A stretch of DNA of 6,258 nucleotides from an uncultured Erysipelotrichaceae bacterium (GTDB taxonomy: Bacteria > Bacillota_I > Bacilli_A > RF39 > UBA660): contig CADBSQ010000169.1 of assembly GCA_902797415.1 (NCBI GenBank), positions 1-6,258 on the forward strand, in the 5' to 3' direction. A program made the position numbers and the translations under genes. This document shows positions 1 through 3,856 of this stretch, piece by piece (position 1 is the stretch's first letter; every line of letters begins with the position of its first letter). The notes beneath the pieces are model-generated. The model made no database searches, had not been told where the DNA came from, and saw only the letters and a list, made by a program, of their open reading frames with translations.

Positions 1-408
1 ACCACCTGTAAATCCTATCGCTTCTGAAGGGGAACCAGCTGCAGGTGATAAAAACCATGTTTGAAATCTAATCCAAAGTTGGTTTTTACAGTCTGAATTA
101 TAATTGTTTGCTGAATAAGTGTTATAAAGTTCTTTCCAGCTTAATTTACAAAGAGCATCAACAGTTCCAGTATTCTCTAATGTAAACTTTTTTGTAATAG
201 ATTCCCCTGGGTTGAGAGTAGCACTTATTCCATTATCGTTATCATCAAATACTAGTGATATTTTTGCAGAACCTGCAGTAATCGTTTCTTTATTTGTATT
301 ATCTACAGATGTAATAAAAAATGCGTACGATATAGTTCCAATTACTAAAATTGTTATAAGTGTTATTAAAACTGCTACAGTCTTCATTTTTCTTTCAGAC
401 ATATCCAT
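1..408 (-). CDS. TasA/camelysin-like surface or matrix protein, N-terminal part (runs off left edge)
   Basis: The frame is open from ATG at 408 to the window edge: 136 codons with no stop. Residues 9-31 form a hydrophobic signal segment ending GTISYAFF. A short Asn/Thr-rich stretch follows, then a region with the TasA/CalY layout: AGSAKISLVF (45-54), LNPGESITKKF (65-75) and ENTGTVDA (78-85). In TasA the equivalent parts are a GTWAAF-type signal end, ASGTLDLS, LKPGDKLTKDF and ENNGS. That family is cleaved by the dedicated signal peptidase SipW and forms extracellular fibres or a camelysin-like surface protein. Family membership rests on this pattern; fibre formation and SipW dependence are inferred. 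Two cysteines (C87, C107) might pair after export. An AAGGG ribosome site lies 9 nt before the ATG; the Met codon at residue 3 is a possible alternative start. A hairpin terminator lies just upstream, so it is unclear whether the gene has its own promoter. Confidence 0.82.
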   Translation of the reverse strand, partial: MDMSERKMKTVAVLITLITILVIGTISYAFFITSVDNTNKETITAGSAKISLVFDDNDNGISATLNPGESITKKFTLENTGTVDALCKLSWKELYNTYSANNYNSDCKNQLWIRFQTWFLSPAAGSPSEAIGFTGG

Positions 409-440
409 ATAAATTTTCCCTTCTTTTTTAAATTTTATTC

Positions 441-484
441 TAAAAAAGAAAGCCCAGCATATTTACATTGCTGAGCTTTCTTTT
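441..484 (-). terminator. Rho-independent terminator after the HAD gene, just ahead of the TasA-like gene
   Basis: Positions 444-459 pair with 469-484 around a 9-nt loop (460-468), giving a stem of about 16 bp. The one imperfect pair (454/474) is C-A if read as plus-strand RNA but a G-U wobble as minus-strand RNA. On the minus strand the stem runs straight into TTTTTT (447-442). Both points favour minus-strand use. It lies 12 nt past the stop of the HAD gene and ends only 32 nt before the ATG of the TasA-like gene. Confidence 0.85.
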
Positions 485-495
485 GATGAATCATT

Positions 496-1119
496 CTACT
501 TTATAAAAGTATAACAAATATTTTTGATTTTGTCTAGCTCTAGGCCAGTAGCTTGAAATGCATTCCAACCAAATTCTTTGGCTGCTTCAACATTTTTTTC
601 TGTATCATCGATAAATAAAATGTCTTCTTTTTTAAAGGAAAGTTGTTCTTGAACTTTTTCAAATAACTCTCTTGCTGGTTTTCTAATTCCTAATTTGAAT
701 GATAAAAACACAAAGTCATACTTTTCTAACTCTAGTTGCTTATTAATTCTATCATAATCTAACATATTTAGATTAGATAAAATACCTATGTAACATTTAT
801 CTTTTAAAGAATGTTCAAATGTTTTTACATCTTCATAAGCATCGACCTTATCAAATATTTCTAGATATATTCTTTTATATTCATTAAAGTCCACATTAAA
901 ATTATAATCTTTTTTAATTAATTCGAATGTTTCTTTTAATTCCTTTTCATTAGTTTTTGCAGATAGCTGGTATTTACTTACATTACCAAATATTTTTTCA
1001 TTACCCATGTATCCACACTGGTGAAATAAATCTTGCCAAGCCATAGGACAAGTATATCCCTTTTCATGAGACTCAACTATATTTCCCCAATCAAATAATA
1101 TTAACTTTTTTTTCTTCAC
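496..1119 (-). CDS. HAD-superfamily (subfamily IA, YihX-like) phosphatase
   Basis: This 207-residue protein is the usual length for a subfamily IA haloacid dehalogenase-like phosphatase. Motif I is FDWGN with nucleophile D10. Motif II is ILSN (S115), motif III is the RKP lysine K147, and motif IV is the FIDD pair D171-D172. Residues about 15-90 form the helical cap. Position +2 from the nucleophile is Gly, not the usual general-acid Asp. E. coli YihX, a sugar-phosphate phosphatase, has the same DxGN form and a similar LGxRKP segment, so this looks like a lineage trait and not a broken enzyme. The substrate is probably a small phosphorylated metabolite in the cytosol but cannot be named. The start is GTG at 1119; no other start codon lies before motif I. 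AGGAGG sits 4 nt upstream and includes the stop of the flavodoxin-like gene. It is the last gene of the transporter operon. Confidence 0.88.
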   Translation of the reverse strand: MKKKKLILFDWGNIVESHEKGYTCPMAWQDLFHQCGYMGNEKIFGNVSKYQLSAKTNEKELKETFELIKKDYNFNVDFNEYKRIYLEIFDKVDAYEDVKTFEHSLKDKCYIGILSNLNMLDYDRINKQLELEKYDFVFLSFKLGIRKPARELFEKVQEQLSFKKEDILFIDDTEKNVEAAKEFGWNAFQATGLELDKIKNICYTFIK

Positions 1120-1121
1120 GG

Positions 1122-1130
1122 AACCTCCTA
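1122..1130 (-). promoter_or_regulatory. Stop codon embedded in the HAD gene's Shine-Dalgarno site
   Basis: On the minus strand this reads TAGGAGGTT. TAG is the stop of the flavodoxin-like gene, and AGGAGG (1129-1124) is the ribosome site for the GTG start at 1119, 4 nt further on. The site supports the GTG start and suggests that terminating ribosomes re-initiate on the HAD gene. Confidence 0.8.
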
Positions 1131-1580
1131 TAAATTAATAACATCAAGTTTCTTTAATTCCTCTTTATTCTTTAAAGGTTCTTTTAAAACAATTACTTTT
1201 GATTTAGGATATAAAGTATTTATTTTTTTAACTGCTTTAGGGGCAGTACCACTTGCTGAATAAAGAACGAAAGTTACCCTTTTTTCAGAAAGAAATAACT
1301 CATTTAACAAAGCATTAATGGGCGGAGTTAATCTAGAATTCCATATAGGTGAACCGATAATAATCTCTTTATATTTTTTTACATTAATATCTGGCGTTTC
1401 AATGTCTGTTTCAAACTCCATAGTTGCAAGAAAACCACCCTTTAAAATTCTAAGCGCTTTGTTTTTAGGCATCTTATCTTTAGAAATAACTTTTTCAGTA
1501 TCAAAGCCTCTTTTCTTAAAATAATCTGCAACTACATCTCCATTACCTGTTAAACTATAATAAATAAATACTTTATTCAT
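1128..1580 (-). CDS. Short flavodoxin-like FMN protein
   Basis: This 150-residue protein has a flavodoxin fold signature. It opens with a beta strand, VFIYYS (4-9), running into the FMN-phosphate loop SLTGNGD (9-15), close to the classic S/T-x-T-G-N. GSPIWNSRLTPP (76-87) matches the second FMN-contact loop after a hydrophobic strand, with W80 placed to stack on the flavin. LYSASG (106-111) follows a third strand. The C-terminus is Lys-rich. The protein probably carries FMN and transfers electrons in the cytosol, or acts as a small NAD(P)H-dependent quinone or disulfide reductase. Its partner cannot be read from sequence. It begins with ATG at 1580 behind AGGAGG, 8 nt after the ATPase stop, and leads into the HAD gene with the same 8-nt spacing. 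Its place between an importer and a phosphatase suggests a role linked to the imported compound, which is inference only. Confidence 0.85.
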   Translation of the reverse strand: MNKVFIYYSLTGNGDVVADYFKKRGFDTEKVISKDKMPKNKALRILKGGFLATMEFETDIETPDINVKKYKEIIIGSPIWNSRLTPPINALLNELFLSEKRVTFVLYSASGTAPKAVKKINTLYPKSKVIVLKEPLKNKEELKKLDVINL

Positions 1581-1582
1581 AA

Positions 1583-1591
1583 AACCTCCTA
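1583..1591 (-). promoter_or_regulatory. Stop codon embedded in the flavodoxin gene's Shine-Dalgarno site
   Basis: The minus strand reads TAGGAGGTT. TAG ends the ATPase gene (after Asp-Tyr), and AGGAGG is the ribosome site for the ATG at 1580, 4 nt beyond it. The nonamer and the 8-nt stop-to-start spacing match the next junction downstream (1122-1130), which indicates translational coupling. Confidence 0.8.
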
Positions 1592-2314
1592 ATAATCATT
1601 TATTTTAGATAAAAATGTTTTTAACTTTTTATTTTTAGGCTTAGTAAATATATCTTCTGCTGTTCCTTCTTCCTGTATTTTACCTTCATCCATAAATATT
1701 ACCCTTGAACAAAAATTTCTAATGAATTTCATTTCATGAGAAACTATAATCATAGTCATTCCTTCATTTTTAATCTTTCTCATAAGATCTGTTACTTCTT
1801 TAATCATTTCAGGATCAAGAGCGCTGGTCGGTTCATCAAATAAAATTAATTCAGGATTCATCATAAGAGTTCTAACTATAGCAACCCTTTGCTTTTGACC
1901 GCCAGATAATTCATCTGGATAAAAATTAACTTTATCAGCGAGTTCTATTTCTTTTAATAGACTTTTAGCTTTTTTTTCTGCTTCGTTTTTATCCATAATA
2001 CCAAGAAGTGTTGGTGCTAAAGTGATATTATCTATAACACTCATGTTTTTAAAAAGATTGAACTGCTGGAAAACCATCCCAACTTTTCTTCGAAGATTTA
2101 AAAGTTTTTTTTCATCATCAATAACGTCATCATCAAGAATAATTTGGCCAGAGTTTGGTTTTTCAAGCATGTTTATACATCTTAGAAATGTTGATTTACC
2201 ACATCCACTAGGACCAATTATTCCAATTATTTCTCCCTTTTCTACTTTTAAATCTATGCCCTTTAAAACTTGTTTTTTGTAAAAACTTTTCTTTAGGTTT
2301 TTAATTTCTAGCAT
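1589..2314 (-). CDS. Polar amino acid ABC importer ATPase (GlnQ/HisP type)
   Basis: This 241-residue protein is full length for the amino acid class of ABC ATPases. It has Walker A GPSGCGKST (34-42), Q-loop FQQF (82-85), signature LSGGQ (136-140), Walker B LILFDE (156-161), D-loop SALD (164-167) and switch His H193. All catalytic residues are present. The spacing and the FNLFKNMSV and TLLG segments fit the GlnQ/HisP family. A small variation is VRTL where most relatives have ARAL just after the signature. It would form a cytoplasmic dimer that powers the permease encoded immediately upstream. ATG at 2314 overlaps the end of the permease gene by 14 nt, and its GGAGGTGA site lies inside that gene, so the two should be translated in step. 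Amino acid import is well supported; the exact substrate is not. Confidence 0.95.
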   Translation of the reverse strand: MLEIKNLKKSFYKKQVLKGIDLKVEKGEIIGIIGPSGCGKSTFLRCINMLEKPNSGQIILDDDVIDDEKKLLNLRRKVGMVFQQFNLFKNMSVIDNITLAPTLLGIMDKNEAEKKAKSLLKEIELADKVNFYPDELSGGQKQRVAIVRTLMMNPELILFDEPTSALDPEMIKEVTDLMRKIKNEGMTMIIVSHEMKFIRNFCSRVIFMDEGKIQEEGTAEDIFTKPKNKKLKTFLSKINDY

Positions 2315-3722
2315 GGTTTAATTTCACCTCCAACATATTGATTAGCTTAGTTAAAACTAATGTAATAATCAAATAAATTATAGCGATTAGAATAAGTGGG
2401 AAGAAATAATCATATGTACGAGAAGCGATTATATCAGATGCTTTAGTTAACTCAATTATTCCAATGTAAGCACCCACACTGGTTTCCTTAACAAGGGTAA
2501 TAAACTCATTACCAAGAGCTGGCAAGATGTTCTTTAATGCTTCTGGCATAACTATTTTAGCCATTACATTTTTATATTTTAATCCTAATGCATAACCTGC
2601 TTCGACTTCACCTTTATCAACAGAGTTTATACCAGCTCTTATGATTTCTGAAACATAAGCACCACTATTTATACCAAAAGCCATGATACCAACCAGAATA
2701 ATATTTATATCAGTTTGTTTAAATATTACATAATATATAATCATTAACTGAAGTATAACTGGAGTACCACGTATGATTGTTACATATCCTTTAGCAAGGA
2801 CGTTTAATACTTTTAGTTTACCTGTATTACCATGAATATTTCGTATTACAGATGTAATAGAACCGATTATTACACCTAGAATAACAGCGCCAAGTGCGAT
2901 AATAAGCGTATTTCTTAAACCTGTTAAAATGTATTTATATCTACCTGCTCTGATGGTGCTATTATAAAGTTTATCAAAAACAGTATTGTTAGGTGTTTTT
3001 TCTTTTTCTACACCTTCATGTTTTAAGACTAACTTCTCTATTTCACCATTTTTTTTCATTTCTTCGATGACTTTGTTAGCAGCATTTAAAACTTTAGTAT
3101 TACCTTTTTTAACGATCATACCATAGCTATCGACAACTACAGGATCATTTAAAATAATCATTTCATCGTTTATTAAATTTTTTGCGGGAATTTCATCCAT
3201 TACGACAGCTTCTACTTTATCATCTTTTAAATCCTGAATAGCTGCCAAAAATTTCTTTTCCCTAATTAAGGTAAGGTTTGGATAACTCTCTGTTAAGTAG
3301 CTATCGGCAACACTTCCAAGTTGAACAGCAATTTTTTGTGTTTGAAGATCATTTGGACTTTGTATAAGACTAGTCTTTTTAACAACAATAATTTGTCTTG
3401 AATCCATGTAATTAACAGTAAAATCTACTTCCTTAGCTCGCTCTGGTGTATAACTTATACCTGCTGCACCCAAATCAGATTTTTCTGTTTTTACTTCATT
3501 AATTATTGAATCAAAGGCAACATCTTTAATAACAAGTTCCATATCTAATTCATCAGCAATTTTCTTTCCAATGTCAATATCAATGCCCGTGATTTCACCG
3601 TTTTCATAATACTCATACGGAGCAAATCCAGCTTCTGTTGCTAAAACAAATTTGTCTTTCTTTAAACTGCATCCTGTTAATAAAATAATTAATAATGCTA
3701 ATACTAATATTCTTTTTTTCAT
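2301..3722 (-). CDS. Lipoprotein solute-binding domain fused to amino acid ABC permease
   Basis: This 473-residue fusion joins two normally separate subunits. Residues 1-18 are a lipoprotein signal with lipobox LTGC (C18). Residues about 24-240 are a family 3 amino acid binding domain: FAPYEYYENGEITGIDIDIG (33-52), ISYTPERAKEVDF (89-101) with the likely carboxylate-binding R95, and VVMDEIP (173-179), where D176 fits the acid that usually binds the amino group. Residues about 255-470 are a HisM/GlnP-type permease with hydrophobic segments near 270-292, 322-334, 342-357 and 440-461. It has the ATPase-coupling EAA loop EAGYALGL (374-381). The lipid anchor would hold the N-terminus on the outer face, with the receptor tethered to its channel. 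Similar fusions are known in GlnP-type importers of Gram-positive bacteria. With the next gene it forms a complete importer. ATG at 3722 follows AGAAGG by 7 nt. Ligand specificity is open. Confidence 0.94.
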   Translation of the reverse strand: MKKRILVLALLIILLTGCSLKKDKFVLATEAGFAPYEYYENGEITGIDIDIGKKIADELDMELVIKDVAFDSIINEVKTEKSDLGAAGISYTPERAKEVDFTVNYMDSRQIIVVKKTSLIQSPNDLQTQKIAVQLGSVADSYLTESYPNLTLIREKKFLAAIQDLKDDKVEAVVMDEIPAKNLINDEMIILNDPVVVDSYGMIVKKGNTKVLNAANKVIEEMKKNGEIEKLVLKHEGVEKEKTPNNTVFDKLYNSTIRAGRYKYILTGLRNTLIIALGAVILGVIIGSITSVIRNIHGNTGKLKVLNVLAKGYVTIIRGTPVILQLMIIYYVIFKQTDINIILVGIMAFGINSGAYVSEIIRAGINSVDKGEVEAGYALGLKYKNVMAKIVMPEALKNILPALGNEFITLVKETSVGAYIGIIELTKASDIIASRTYDYFFPLILIAIIYLIITLVLTKLINMLEVKLNHARN

Positions 3723-3756
3723 ACTTCTACCTTCTTACTATATTATGATATAACAA

Positions 3757-3786
3757 ATTTAAAAAAAATGAAAGATTTAATTTCAA
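3757..3786 (-). promoter_or_regulatory. Candidate promoter of the transporter operon
   Basis: The minus strand has TTGAAA (3786-3781), one mismatch from the -35 consensus. At 17-18 nt follow TTTAAA or TTAAAT, overlapping hexamers that each match the -10 consensus at four positions. The stretch is very AT-rich, and TATCAT (3750-3745) is another possible -10 with a worse -35. Some promoter must lie here, because this is the first gene of the operon and the upstream gene is divergent. The exact boxes are uncertain. Confidence 0.35.
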
Positions 3787-3792
3787 AAAAAA

Positions 3793-3821
3793 TTTATAAA
3801 ATTATTTTTTTATGCTATAAT
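3793..3821 (+). promoter_or_regulatory. Promoter of the beta-helix surface protein gene
   Basis: TATAAT (3816-3821) is a perfect -10 and is preceded by TGC, giving an extended -10 element. TTTATA (3793-3798) lies 17 nt upstream and matches the -35 consensus at four of six positions. Transcription should start near 3828, leaving a leader of about 25 nt, too short for a riboswitch. The -35 boxes of this promoter and of the minus-strand candidate lie only 6 bp apart. Confidence 0.7.
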
Positions 3822-3841
3822 TATTATAAAGTAAGAATAAC

Positions 3842-3856
3842 GGGTGATTACATGTG
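3842..3856 (+). promoter_or_regulatory. Ribosome site and GTG start of the surface protein gene
   Basis: GGGTGA (3842-3847) lies 6 nt before the GTG at 3854. The nearby ATG at 3852 is in another frame and is followed at once by TGA, so it cannot start the gene. GTG is the earliest start in the long frame. It gives a basic N-terminus followed by a hydrophobic segment, as expected for an exported protein. Confidence 0.65.

Noticed and set aside
212..412. Plus-strand open frame of 66 codons
   Set aside because: It lies antisense to the TasA-like gene, whose minus-strand frame has recognisable family features and a ribosome site. This frame has no such support.
1318..1524. Plus-strand open frame of 68 codons inside the flavodoxin-like gene
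   Set aside because: The minus-strand product has clear flavodoxin motifs; this frame is its antisense shadow.
2022..2282. Plus-strand open frame of 86 codons inside the ATPase gene
   Set aside because: It is antisense to the Walker A and Q-loop coding region and has no ribosome site or recognisable motif.
3723..3790. Possible T-box or amino acid riboswitch in the transporter leader
   Set aside because: The leader is well under 100 nt and almost entirely A/T, with no stable stem or T-box-like sequence.
3794..3829. TTATAA/ATTAT inverted repeat as an operator
   Set aside because: The words are AT-only and self-complementary, and they overlap the promoter; no case beyond base composition.
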